Of a DNA stretch of 64,000 nucleotides, positions 1 through 8,345 are shown piece after piece (position 1 is the stretch's first letter; every line of letters starts with the position of its first letter). The notes under the pieces are model-generated. The model was not told the DNA's origin, did no database searches, and saw only the letters and a list, made by a program, of their open reading frames with translations. This DNA is from JACCXG01 sp963836735. Its GTDB lineage: Bacteria > Acidobacteriota > Vicinamibacteria > Vicinamibacterales > 2-12-FULL-66-21. The stretch is taken from positions 310,001 to 374,000 of the forward strand of contig CAWIKP010000025.1 of NCBI GenBank assembly GCA_963836735.1, read 5' to 3'. The position numbers and the translations under genes are program-made.

Positions 1-693
1 CCCGCAGTTGACGGGTATTCCCTTCCACACGCAGTTGGCCCCCTGCCCGGGTTCCGGCGCTGACGCGGGATCGAATTTCAGATAGTTCGCGACGAACAGG
101 TCGACATCCCCGTCGCGGTCGTAGTCGAGGAAACTGCAGCCCGACCCCCATCGCTCGTCGGAACGCTCGAGCCCCGCGGCCCTGGTCACGTCCTCGAAAC
201 GCTCGCCCCGGTGATTGCGATAGAGCGTGTTGTGGCCGAAATAGGTCACGAACAGATCGAGCCAGCCATCGTTGTCGTAGTCGGCGGCACACACGCTCGA
301 GGCCCAACCCACGCGATCGAGCCCCACCCTCGCGGTCACGTCTTCGAAGGTGCCGTCATGGCGGTTCCGGTAGAGCCGGCTGGTGGGCCGCTCCGCCGCT
401 GACCAGCTCCTCTCGCGACGGCTTCCCTCCTCGAACCTGGTCCCGCTCAACACCAGCGCGTCGAGCCAGCCGTCGCCGTCGTAGTCGACAAACCCGGTTC
501 CGCAGCCATTGGTCTCGAGGATGAATCGCTTGCGGTCGAGTCCGCCGTAGATGGTCGGGTGCGTGAGCCCGGCGCTCTCGGCGACATCGGTGAACCGGAC
601 TGGCCAGGAGACATCAGGGGACTGGCCGGCCACGATCGTTGCGACAGCGAGGGCGCAGATGGAGACAGAGAGTGTCGTGGCTTGCGTCTTCAG
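1..693 (-). CDS. CRTAC1-family VCBS/FG-GAP repeat protein, truncated by window edge
   Basis: Reading the minus strand gives an uninterrupted frame to the window edge. It opens with a hydrophobic export-type segment (SVSICALAVATIVAGQ) and continues with calcium-binding-like repeats: VDYDGDGWLDALV, ADYDNDGWLDLFVTY, LDYDRDGDVDLFVANY. It ends in the window at ...WKGIPVNCG, aligning with the same point of the intact paralogue downstream (YKGLPVACG). The family forms secreted beta-propellers with a C-terminal ASPIC/UnbV domain, which here would lie off the left edge. No ATG/GTG/TTG precedes the signal-like segment in frame; CTG at 693 is the nearest candidate and GTG at 633 would cut the hydrophobic segment, so the start is uncertain or lost to an indel. 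It is a tandem paralogue of the next CRTAC1 gene. Confidence 0.85.
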   Translation of the reverse strand, partial: MKTQATTLSVSICALAVATIVAGQSPDVSWPVRFTDVAESAGLTHPTIYGGLDRKRFILETNGCGTGFVDYDGDGWLDALVLSGTRFEEGSRRERSWSAAERPTSRLYRNRHDGTFEDVTARVGLDRVGWASSVCAADYDNDGWLDLFVTYFGHNTLYRNHRGERFEDVTRAAGLERSDERWGSGCSFLDYDRDGDVDLFVANYLKFDPASAPEPGQGANCVWKGIPVNCG

Positions 694-845
694 GCGGAAG
701 TTGACCGCCGCCCGCAGCCTTCCGGCTAAAGCCGGAAGCCACGAGAGCCGATGTGTGGCTTCCGCCTTCCGCCTTCGCGCGAAGCGCTCCGGCGGACCGC
801 CATAGCCTTGGCGAAGGCTGGTTAGGCGGAAGAATTGCGCCGCCA
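694..845. repeat. Intergenic REP-like palindrome cluster
   Basis: The gap between the truncated CRTAC1 gene and the TPR gene contains several GGCGGAAG / CTTCCGCC words and a clear hairpin at about 717-740 (CTTCCGGCTAAAGCCGGAAG). This is followed by a GTGGCTTCCGCC word at 753-765. The same motif recurs at 23.4, 26.5 and 60.85 kb and inside mrfB at 10.39 kb. No gene is visible here. Confidence 0.7.
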
Positions 846-1838
846 TCATCGATCGCGAGGGCTCTTCAGCCGTTCGGCGATCTCGAACTCGCGTTTGGCT
901 TCCTCTTCACGGCCGGCCTGCTGCAGCAGCTGCGCGAGGAGATAGTGCGCGGTGCGATTGTTCGGGTCGAACTGGATGGCCCGGCGCAACATGCCTTCGG
1001 CAACCGCGGGCTGCGCCTTCTTCACGTAGGTCCGGCCGAGCAGGATGTAGGGCGCGCTGTAGTACGGATTGAGCCAGATCGATTTCTGCAGCGCGGCGAT
1101 CGCTTCGTCCCACTTCGATTGGCGCACGTACGCATCGCCGAGCTGCGAAAGGGCCATGGCATTGGCCGGACTGATCGCGAGCTCGCGCTGGGTGAGCGAG
1201 ACCGCCTCCGGCAGCCTTCCGCGGAAGAGCGCGATCTGCCCGAGCAGCAGGTTGGCGCCTGGAAGCCGGGCGTCCTTTTCGACCGCTTTCGTCAATTCGA
1301 CTTCTGCCTGAGGCTCCATCTCGAGCCGGATCATCAGCTGGGCGGCCAGAAGATGCGCGGCCGCCGAATCGGGTGGAACGCTGTAGATGGAGGCAACGGT
1401 CGCGCGCGCCGAGTCCGGCCGCTGGGTTTGGATGTAAGCCTGCGCCAGGGCATACCCGAGCTCCTGGTTGTCGGGTGCCCATCGCCGGGTCGCTTCCAGC
1501 CGCGGGACTGCCTCGGCGAATTTTCCGATGACGACCGCCGCGAGCCCGAGTACCTGCTCGCCTTCGCGGCGTGCCAGCGAGTCGGCGGGCAGGCGATCGA
1601 CAACTGGCGCCAGCAGCTCGACTGCCTTCGCGGGCTCGTCGGCGTGATACCAGGCGACGCCCAGGAGCAGATCGATTTGCGGCTGCAGCGCCACGTCGGC
1701 GCCCGCCTTCAGGGACTGGAGTTGTTCGATGGCCTTGCGCGATTGCCCGTCGTTGATGAGGCGGCGCGCCTCCGAGAGAGCGCTGTCACCGGCCTGAGAC
1801 AGGCAGAGCGCCAGCAGCAGCGACAGCGTGCCGATCAC
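846..1838 (-). CDS. Exported tetratricopeptide repeat protein (330 aa)
   Basis: The start is placed at GTG 1838, because it overlaps the upstream CRTAC1 stop in a GTGA junction and leaves an export signal at the N-terminus (IGTLSLLLALCLSQAGDS). Longer in-frame starts would only read antisense of the neighbour. The rest is a TPR solenoid with repeats such as NAMALSQLGDAYVRQSKWDEA and PYYSAPYILLGRTYVKKAQP, ending in a short charged tail. TPR proteins act as protein-interaction scaffolds; no enzymatic motif is visible. It is the third gene of the TPR-CRTAC1-TPR operon, and the translational overlap suggests it works with the VCBS protein, presumably outside the cytoplasmic membrane. The partner is unknown. 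Confidence 0.85.
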   Translation of the reverse strand: MIGTLSLLLALCLSQAGDSALSEARRLINDGQSRKAIEQLQSLKAGADVALQPQIDLLLGVAWYHADEPAKAVELLAPVVDRLPADSLARREGEQVLGLAAVVIGKFAEAVPRLEATRRWAPDNQELGYALAQAYIQTQRPDSARATVASIYSVPPDSAAAHLLAAQLMIRLEMEPQAEVELTKAVEKDARLPGANLLLGQIALFRGRLPEAVSLTQRELAISPANAMALSQLGDAYVRQSKWDEAIAALQKSIWLNPYYSAPYILLGRTYVKKAQPAVAEGMLRRAIQFDPNNRTAHYLLAQLLQQAGREEEAKREFEIAERLKSPRDR

Positions 1839-3562
1839 GGCCCGCCCGTCTTGGCGGGCAGCGGCCGGCCCGTACCCTCGGTCAGCGTGACGATCCGGTT
1901 CGGCTCGACTCCGGTCCACACTTCGACGTTCCCGTTCGGCCACCGGACCTCGACCCGGTCGATGGTCTTTGCCGATCCAAGACCGAAATGCTGCCGCAGG
2001 TCGTTCTGCGAGTAGTAGCTGCCGCCGCCGCGCACCTCGCTCACCTGCGTGACCCCGCCGGCGCTCAAGACGACGCGCGCGCCGATGGCGCTGCGGTTGG
2101 ACTGAACGCCGACGAGCCGCAGCGCCGACCAGCTCCGGGGCCCCCGCTGATCGAGGCGATAGAGCTCGGGCGTGTCGTGCACGTTGTTCACGAGGACATC
2201 GACGTCACCGTCGTTGTCGAGATCGGCAAAGGCCGCACCGCGACCGGCCTTGGGCACGGTGACAGGTGGACCAAGCTGCTCGGTCACGTCGTCGAACCGG
2301 CCGTCGCCGCGATTGCGATACACGACCTTGCGCTGTTTGTACCCGGCCTCGGTCTTGACCTGATCCACTTCGGGGTAGACATGCCCGTTCACCAGGAAGA
2401 GATCCTGCCAGCCGTCGAGATCCAGATCCAGGAACGAGACGGCCCATCCCAGCCAGCGCGTGTTGCGCCCGAAGCCGCTCGCAAAGGTGCGGTCCTCGCA
2501 CAGGCCGTTTCCGTTGTTCGCGTAGAGCGTCGACGTGTCGCCGGCAAAGTTGGTCTTGAAGATGTCCATCCTGCCGTCGTGGTTGTAGTCGCCAATGGCG
2601 ACGCCCATCCCCGCCTGCGGCTTGCCGTCCTGGCTGTAGGCACAGCCCGCGGTCACGCCGATGTCGGTGAACGTGCCGTCGCGATTGTTCCGATAGAGCG
2701 CGCTCGGATTCGAATCGTTGGCCACGTAGAGATCCACCCACCCGTCGTCGTCGAAGTCGAGCGTGCTCACGCCGAGCGCGTAGGTCCCGTTTGCGCGGGC
2801 GATGCCGGACGCGACGGAGACGTCGGCGAACGTGCCGTCGCCCTGATTGCGGTAGAGGATGTTCTTGCCGCCGGGCAGGCCCGGCGGGCCGCAGGCGACG
2901 GGCAGTCCCTTGTAGCGGCACAGCCCGGACTCGGGCACCGGCGCCGACGCGAGATCGAGATCAATGTAGTTGGCCGCGAAGATATCGAGGCGGCCGTTAC
3001 GGTCGTAGTCGAAGAACGCGCAGCCGGCCCCCCAGCGCGAGCGCACGGTGTCGAGCCCCGCCCGTTTGGTGACGTCGTCGAAGGTCCCGTCGCCGCGGTT
3101 GCGGAACAGGCGGTTGGTCCCGAAGAACGTGACGAACAGGTCCTCGTTCCCGTCGTTGTCGTAATCGCCCGCGCAGGCGCCCTGTCCCCATCCTGTGAGG
3201 GCGAGGCCTGCCTTCGCCGTCACGTCCTCGAACGTGCCATCCTGCTTGTTGCGGTACATGTGGCTGGTCGGTTCCTGGCCCTTGGGGAAACCCTCGAGCG
3301 TGGTCCCATTGACGACGAAGACGTCGAGCCAGCCGTCGTTGTCGTAGTCGAACGCGGCGGTTCCGCTGCCGGTGGTCTCGAGCAGGTAGCGATTGGTCTT
3401 CATTCCGCCGTACACCGTGACGGCGGTCAGCCCGGCCCGTGCGCCGACTTCGGTGAAGGAGAACGTGAGGGGCGCCGGCTGCCGGCCGTCGACCCGGGTC
3501 AGCGCCGATGCGGCGGCGACCAGCGTGGCCGCGAGCGCATACCCTCGGATCGATCCACTCAC
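1835..3562 (-). CDS. CRTAC1-family protein with FG-GAP/VCBS repeats and ASPIC/UnbV domain (575 aa)
   Basis: The GTG start at 3562 overlaps the upstream TPR stop (GTGA). A signal peptide (residues 1 to about 26) precedes seven or so VCBS/FG-GAP repeats with Dx[DN]xDGxxD signatures (FDYDNDGWLDVFVV, GDYDNDGNEDLFVT, FDYDRNGRLDIFAANY, LDFDDDGWVDLYVAND, GDYNHDGRMDIFKTN, LDLDLDGWQDLFLVNG, ADLDNDGDVDVLVNN). These typically bind calcium in an integrin-like propeller. The last 110 or so residues match the ASPIC/UnbV domain (IGARVVLSAGG, VRGGGSYYSQND, HFGLG, VEVRWPNG). The family is common in Acidobacteriota and Planctomycetota, is secreted or surface-exposed, and has no firmly established biochemical role. 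It is flanked on both sides by coupled TPR genes and resembles the truncated gene at 1-693. Confidence 0.93.
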   Translation of the reverse strand: MSGSIRGYALAATLVAAASALTRVDGRQPAPLTFSFTEVGARAGLTAVTVYGGMKTNRYLLETTGSGTAAFDYDNDGWLDVFVVNGTTLEGFPKGQEPTSHMYRNKQDGTFEDVTAKAGLALTGWGQGACAGDYDNDGNEDLFVTFFGTNRLFRNRGDGTFDDVTKRAGLDTVRSRWGAGCAFFDYDRNGRLDIFAANYIDLDLASAPVPESGLCRYKGLPVACGPPGLPGGKNILYRNQGDGTFADVSVASGIARANGTYALGVSTLDFDDDGWVDLYVANDSNPSALYRNNRDGTFTDIGVTAGCAYSQDGKPQAGMGVAIGDYNHDGRMDIFKTNFAGDTSTLYANNGNGLCEDRTFASGFGRNTRWLGWAVSFLDLDLDGWQDLFLVNGHVYPEVDQVKTEAGYKQRKVVYRNRGDGRFDDVTEQLGPPVTVPKAGRGAAFADLDNDGDVDVLVNNVHDTPELYRLDQRGPRSWSALRLVGVQSNRSAIGARVVLSAGGVTQVSEVRGGGSYYSQNDLRQHFGLGSAKTIDRVEVRWPNGNVEVWTGVEPNRIVTLTEGTGRPLPAKTGGP

Positions 3563-5109
3563 GGGCGTTCCTCGCGCGGATAGAGATGAGGCGCCAGCTT
3601 GTGCGCCTGCTCGAAGTGCTGCCGCGCCTCCGCACCCGCGCCCGTCTGCTGCAGGGCGAGCGCGAGGGCGTGGTGCGCCTCGGCGTTGTCGGCGGCAAGT
3701 TTAATCGCCTCTCTGAATTGTGCGATCGCCGCAGCCCGGTCGCCGCTCTTCAATTTCTGCCGGCCGACGCTCAGTGCGAACGCCGACGCCTGGGCGTCGG
3801 CCTTGCGGCGAGCGAGGCGGTCCGCCTCGTGACGCGCCGTGTTCGCGCCCGGGCCGTCGCCCTTCTGCTGCAGCACCTGCGCCAGGCTCTGGTGCGCCTC
3901 GATCGAGTCCGGCCGCAGCCGGACGGCCTCCTTGAACTCGGCGAGGGCCTCGTCCGTCCGCCCGCCCGTTCTCAGGAGCGTGCCGAGCATGTAGTGCGCA
4001 TCGGCGGAGTCCTTGTTGCGCTTGATGGCTTCCCTGAACAGCTGTTCGGCCTCGGCGGCCCGGCCGGTCTGCCAGAGGACCACGCCCAGCGTGAACGGCG
4101 GATCGCTGAGATGGGAATCGAGCGCGACCGCGCGGCGCAACGCGACCTCGGCGCGATCGAAGTCATCCCGCTGTTTGAGCGCGACCCCGAGGTTGTAGAA
4201 GGCCTCGGCATTGTCGGGCTGCTCGCTGGTGAGGCCGTCGAGGAGCTCGACGGCCCCGGCCAGGTCTCCCTGGTGCATCAGCGTGGTTGCGAGATTCAGC
4301 CTGCCGGCAGCGAAGGACGGATGCGCAGCAATCAGCTTGCGGAACGTGTCGACAGCCTCCGCGCCATTGCCGCTCTGCATCAGCGCGAGCCCCAGACTGT
4401 TGAGCGCGTCGGGAACCGATGGATCGAGCGCCACCGCCCGCCGCAGGGTCGTGACGGCGCCCTCGAGATCACCGAGACCCTGCAGCGCCACTCCCAGCTG
4501 CAGATACGCCTGGGCGAGCGACGGTGAGAGGCGGACCGCTTCGCGCAGCTGTGTCACTGCCTCCGGAATCCGGCCCAACTGACGCAGCGTCGTGCCAAGG
4601 TAGTACCGGGCCTCGGCATGATCGGGCCGGAGACGGACCGCCGCGCGCAACGGTCCGAGCGCACCTTCCAGATCACGAGTCCACCATCTCGTGGCGCCGA
4701 GGTGATACTGCGCGTCGAACAGCGTGGGATCGAGCTTGATCGCGCGGGCGAATTCCGCCAGAGCCTCGGGAATGCGATTCTGGCGTCCGAGCACGAAGCC
4801 CAGCTTGTCATGCGCGACCGCGCTGCCGGACCGCGCCCGCACCGCGCGTTCGTAGGCGCTCGTCGCACCGGTCAGTTCCCCGCGGGCTTCCAGCAGCTCT
4901 CCAAGCATCACCAGGGCGTCGTACCTATGCGGCTCGGCAGCGAGGATTTTCTGAACCGCCTGCTCTGCGGCCTCCGTCCGGCCCGCCGCGGCCAGATCGC
5001 GGGCCTCCTTGAGGCGCGCGGCCTCGCCAGCCGACCCCGTCTGCGCATCGGCCCGGGCAACCGCCAACGAGAGGCACACCCAGACGACGAGGCTGCGGCA
5101 CGACCACAC
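3559..5109 (-). CDS. Exported large TPR protein (516 aa)
   Basis: GTG 5109 starts a signal peptide (MWSCRSLVVWVCLSLAVARADAQ) followed by about a dozen TPR units covering the whole chain. Examples are AVAHDKLGFVLGRQNRIPEALA, AEARYYLGTTLRQLGRIPEA and AEAFYNLGVALKQRDDFDRA. It is the first gene of the operon and ends inside the start codon of the CRTAC1 gene. The whole protein is solenoid with no catalytic domain, so a periplasmic or secreted scaffold role is inferred. A 354-bp divergent spacer separates it from the subtilisin gene and must carry the operon promoter; no strong -35/-10 pair is visible by eye. Confidence 0.9.
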   Translation of the reverse strand: MWSCRSLVVWVCLSLAVARADAQTGSAGEAARLKEARDLAAAGRTEAAEQAVQKILAAEPHRYDALVMLGELLEARGELTGATSAYERAVRARSGSAVAHDKLGFVLGRQNRIPEALAEFARAIKLDPTLFDAQYHLGATRWWTRDLEGALGPLRAAVRLRPDHAEARYYLGTTLRQLGRIPEAVTQLREAVRLSPSLAQAYLQLGVALQGLGDLEGAVTTLRRAVALDPSVPDALNSLGLALMQSGNGAEAVDTFRKLIAAHPSFAAGRLNLATTLMHQGDLAGAVELLDGLTSEQPDNAEAFYNLGVALKQRDDFDRAEVALRRAVALDSHLSDPPFTLGVVLWQTGRAAEAEQLFREAIKRNKDSADAHYMLGTLLRTGGRTDEALAEFKEAVRLRPDSIEAHQSLAQVLQQKGDGPGANTARHEADRLARRKADAQASAFALSVGRQKLKSGDRAAAIAQFREAIKLAADNAEAHHALALALQQTGAGAEARQHFEQAHKLAPHLYPREERP

Positions 5110-5463
5110 CGGGCGATTCTAACGCTGGGGCAGCGCGGGGGAAGCCACTTAGGCGAATCCTGCTTTTCAACCTTGGATTTAGGGCCGTCCCCGGTGTGAT
5201 GCGGATCAAAATGGGACATTCTTACAACGGCGTGTTTCATTTTGAGGATGCTGCCCTAACCTGCCTGCTCACTGCTACTTGGAAGGATCCGCCGCGAAAG
5301 CGAAGTTTCAGAACGAGACACTCGGACAGAATCGTCAGGTGATTACAGTCGAGTAAGAACGTAAGCGCTTAATTATCAAATAGTTACAAGATCATCAGCA
5401 CAAGCTCAACGGATCTGTCTTTGCTTCGATCCTTTTCGGGCTCGGGGGGAATCCGGAGGGGAA
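5110..5463. other. Divergent intergenic region between the TPR operon and the subtilisin gene
   Basis: This 354-bp spacer lies between two divergently transcribed genes. An A+T-rich block at about 5356-5400 (containing GCTTAATTATCAAATAG) is unusual in this GC-rich window and is the likeliest promoter zone. A GGAGGGGAA Shine-Dalgarno sequence directly precedes the subtilisin ATG at 5464. No open reading frame of quality and no RNA gene was recognised. Confidence 0.5.
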
Positions 5464-7494
5464 ATGGGGACACTCGGTCGAAAGGCTGTCTGGGGAGCGG
5501 TGATTGCGCTGTCGGTGCTCGTTCCGGCAACATCCGCGTCCGCCTCGGGCAAGCTTCTCAATGTCGATAGATTGCTGCAGGACGGACCGTCCGGGTCCGC
5601 GCAGCGCGTCATCATCCGGGTCAGGCCGGAAGCCAGGGAGCGAATCGGGAAGCGCCTGCCGCGTCGCGGACGTGGGCCAGTCTTCCACAAGGTCATCTCG
5701 GCGGCCAGCGCGGAGCTGGACGCGCGTGAGATTGCCGAACTCGCGAGCGATCCGGACGTCCTGTCCATCTCCACCGACGCCGACGTGACGTCGTCCGCTT
5801 CGGGTTCGAAGGGCGGCGGCAGCACGACCGTATCCGGCACGACCACGCCAACGGACATCAGCTCCGCCACCAGCTTCAGCACGCAGGCCTGGCCGGTCAG
5901 CGTGGTTCAGAAGTCGCTCGGCCTCGAGAAGTGGTACAGCGGCTCCAGCCTGACGGTCGCGGTGATCGACTCCGGCGTCCAGTCCAGCGTTGACTTCAGC
6001 AACCGCATCGTCGGCTTCTATGACTTCGTCGCCGGCAAAGGCGGAGTCGCGACGGCGCCGATCGACGAGTACGGGCATGGCACCCATGTCGCGGGCCTGA
6101 TTGGGGCGAGCGGGGCCTCGTCCAACGGCAAGTACGCGGGCGTGGCGCCGGGCATCAAGATTCTCGGGCTGCGCGTCCTCGACAAGGAGGGCTCGGGTAA
6201 GACGAGCGACGTGATCAGCGCACTCGAGTTCGCCATCGCGAACAAGGATCGCTTCAACATCCGGATCGTGAACCTGTCGCTCGGTCATCCAATCTTTGAG
6301 TCGGCTGCGACCAATCCGCTCGTGCAGGCGGTCGAGGCGGTGGTCCGCGCCGGCATCGTCGTGGTCGTTGCGGCCGGCAACAACGGAACGAATCCGACGA
6401 CCGGTCAGCCCGGTTACGCCGGCATCGCGTCGCCCGGCAACGCCCCCTCGGCCATCACGGTTGGCGCGGCCGTGACCGGCGGAACCGACGTCCGGTCCGA
6501 CGATCAGGTTGCGACGTTCAGCTCGCGCGGTCCGGCCTGGTACGACGGAATCGCCAAGCCCGACGTGGTTGCGCCGGGATTTGCGCTGGTTTCGAATGAG
6601 GCTGACGGCAGCATGCTGGCGACGACCTGTCCTTCGCTCATCGTCCGCGAAGGCACGTCGACGTATCTCCGCCTCAACGGCTCGAGCATGGCCACCGGGG
6701 TCGTTTCCGGCCTCGTTGCACTGATGATCGAGGCCAACAACTCCGGCGGGTACCAGCGCTGGCAGTCAGTACAGGAAACGCTCCGCAAGAATCAACGCAC
6801 CGCGTACGCGGGCGTGCCGGCGCTCACGCCCAACGCGCTCAAGGCGATGCTGCAGTACTCGGCCACTCCGCTGCGGAACGCCGAGGGCATACCTTTCGAT
6901 GCGCTCACCCAGGGGAGCGGCGAGGTCAACGGTGTCGGCGCGCTCGCGCTGGCCTACTTCGCCGACACCACCCAGGCTGGCAGCAACTACTGGATGACGA
7001 CGAACTGGCCTCCGATGACGACCTTCGGCGGCGTCGAAGAGCCCTGGTCGGAGACCATCGTCTGGGGCACGCGGCTGATGCGCGGCAGCAGCCTCGTCGA
7101 GGTCAATCAACTCGCGTGGGCCAACAACATCGTCTGGGGCACCGGCGAGCTGGACAACATCGTGTGGGGCACGTTTTCGGCCGACGACGACAACATCGTC
7201 TGGGGCACCTCGACGTCCTGGGACGACAACATCGTCTGGGGTACCAGCCTGTTTCTCGGCAACGCCGCGTTCGGCGACAACATCGTCTGGGGCACTTCGA
7301 TGGCCTGGGACGACAACATCGTGTGGGGCACGGGCCTCATCGGCGTGTTCGACGGCGACAACATCGTCTGGGGCACGATGGCCGACGACGCCGACAACAT
7401 CGTGTGGGGCACGCTCTTCGAGGACAACATCGTGTGGGGAACCTCGGCGAACAAGGTGACGATCCTGGGGACGAGCATTGGGGGTGGACTGTGA
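5464..7494 (+). CDS. Secreted S8 subtilisin-like serine protease with C-terminal IVWGT repeats (676 aa)
   Basis: ATG 5464 has a strong GGAGGGG ribosome site. A signal peptide (residues 1-27) and a prodomain of about 100 residues (RVIIRVRPEARERIGKRL..., inhibitor-I9-like) precede the S8 catalytic domain. The catalytic triad is visible as Asp169 (VAVIDSGV), His205 (GHGTHVAGLIG) and Ser408 (NGSSMATG), with the oxyanion Asn in AAGNNG near residue 302. The fold ends near residue 510. The C-terminal 145 residues hold ten copies of IVWGT, nine of them (N/D)NIVWGT, at irregular spacing of 9-22 residues with acidic linkers. The protein should be an exported endopeptidase; the repeat tail may be a surface-retention, carbohydrate-binding or beta-structured passenger region, but that is inference. 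The stop overlaps the next gene. Confidence 0.95.
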   Translation: MGTLGRKAVWGAVIALSVLVPATSASASGKLLNVDRLLQDGPSGSAQRVIIRVRPEARERIGKRLPRRGRGPVFHKVISAASAELDAREIAELASDPDVLSISTDADVTSSASGSKGGGSTTVSGTTTPTDISSATSFSTQAWPVSVVQKSLGLEKWYSGSSLTVAVIDSGVQSSVDFSNRIVGFYDFVAGKGGVATAPIDEYGHGTHVAGLIGASGASSNGKYAGVAPGIKILGLRVLDKEGSGKTSDVISALEFAIANKDRFNIRIVNLSLGHPIFESAATNPLVQAVEAVVRAGIVVVVAAGNNGTNPTTGQPGYAGIASPGNAPSAITVGAAVTGGTDVRSDDQVATFSSRGPAWYDGIAKPDVVAPGFALVSNEADGSMLATTCPSLIVREGTSTYLRLNGSSMATGVVSGLVALMIEANNSGGYQRWQSVQETLRKNQRTAYAGVPALTPNALKAMLQYSATPLRNAEGIPFDALTQGSGEVNGVGALALAYFADTTQAGSNYWMTTNWPPMTTFGGVEEPWSETIVWGTRLMRGSSLVEVNQLAWANNIVWGTGELDNIVWGTFSADDDNIVWGTSTSWDDNIVWGTSLFLGNAAFGDNIVWGTSMAWDDNIVWGTGLIGVFDGDNIVWGTMADDADNIVWGTLFEDNIVWGTSANKVTILGTSIGGGL

Positions 7495-8138
7495 TCGGGT
7501 CGATAACGAAGGCGGCCGCGCCGATGCCAGTACAACCAGCGGCCATGAACACCACGGACTGGCGCCGGGCGCTGCCGGTCCTTCAGGCCGGCGCCGTGAC
7601 GCTGCGGGAGCTGCAGCTGTCCGACGCCCCGTCGCTTCTCGAGAGGCTGACCACGCATGAAGTCGCGCGGTTCATCTCGCCGCCGCCGACCTCGGTCGAG
7701 GCCTTCGAGCGATTCATCGACTGGACCCACCGTGAGCGCGCTGCCGGGCGCTATATCTGCTTCGGCATCGTGCCCGCAGGGCTCGAGCAGGCGATCGGGA
7801 TCATCCAGGTGCGGACGCTGGCGCCTGGCTTCGACATCGCCGAATGGGGATTTGCGATGGGCTCCAGCTTCTGGGGCACCGGTATTTTCCCGGAGGCTGC
7901 GAAACAGGTCCTCGCGTTCGTCTTTACAGACGTCGGCGTTCACCGCCTGGAGGCACGCTCCGCGGTCCGCAACGGCCGCGGCAACGGCGCGCTGCAGAAA
8001 CTGGGAGCCACGCGGGAAGCCGTGCTGCGCAGGTCGTTCCTGCGCGATGGCATTTATCACGACCAGGTGATCTGGTCGATCTGCCGCCAGGACGACTGGC
8101 GGAAATGGGAGATGCCGGCGGTCGGCAGACCGCACTGA
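7491..8138 (+). CDS. GNAT family N-acetyltransferase, RimJ/RimL type (215 aa)
   Basis: GTG 7491 overlaps the protease stop (GTGA) and has GGGGGTGG just upstream; ATG 7545 (MNTTDWRR) is a shorter alternative start with a better family fit at the N-terminus. The body has the RimJ/RimL-like layout: VTLRELQLSDAPSLLERL, then ERFIDWTHRERAAGRYICFGIV, the acceptor-side strand GFAMGSSFWGTGIFPEAAK (the acetyl-CoA pyrophosphate loop is the degenerate GSSFWGTG), then VHRLEARSAVRNGRGNGALQKLGAT, which is highly typical. The predicted reaction is acetyl transfer from acetyl-CoA to an amino group of a protein or small molecule; the substrate is unknown. Its coupling to a secreted protease is unusual for the family. 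Confidence 0.88.
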   Translation: MIGSITKAAAPMPVQPAAMNTTDWRRALPVLQAGAVTLRELQLSDAPSLLERLTTHEVARFISPPPTSVEAFERFIDWTHRERAAGRYICFGIVPAGLEQAIGIIQVRTLAPGFDIAEWGFAMGSSFWGTGIFPEAAKQVLAFVFTDVGVHRLEARSAVRNGRGNGALQKLGATREAVLRRSFLRDGIYHDQVIWSICRQDDWRKWEMPAVGRPH

Positions 8139-8165
8139 GAAGCAGATCCGTCAAAGCACCCTGCG

Positions 8166-8201
8166 CGAAAACCCACGAGCCTCGCGGCTCGTGGGTTTTC
8201 G
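8166..8201 (+). terminator. Rho-independent terminator-like hairpin after the GNAT gene
   Basis: A perfect 16-bp stem (CGAAAACCCACGAGCC, loop TCGC, then its complement) lies 28 bp after the GNAT stop. The descending arm contains a TTTT tract, and the ascending arm mirrors it with AAAA, so it could act on both strands. It should end the protease-GNAT transcript. Confidence 0.7.
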
Positions 8202-8275
8202 AATCCCTCATCGCTGATCGCCAGTCCGGAATCCCCAGTCCAGAGTCCCGAGCCCCGAAACGCGAGCCCGAGAAC

Positions 8276-8330
8276 CGCGACTCTTCGACTGCGCTCAGGG
8301 TCGCCCCGAGCTTCGTCGAGGGACGATTGG
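8276..8330. repeat. Imperfect palindromic intergenic element
   Basis: CGACTCTTCGACTGCGCTCAG and CCCGAGCTTCGTCGAG form an imperfect inverted pair just upstream of the aldo/keto reductase start. Palindromes of this TTCGACT...GAGC..TCGTCGA type are commonly seen as scattered intergenic elements; I see only one copy here. Confidence 0.4.
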
Positions 8331-8345
8331 CAATATCATCAAGAG

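Noticed and set aside
1988..3583. Long plus-strand open frame of 531 codons opposite the CRTAC1 gene
   Set aside because: It is a GC-driven antisense shadow: its composition is Arg/Val/Ala-rich with no domain, while the minus strand has clear VCBS and ASPIC motifs.
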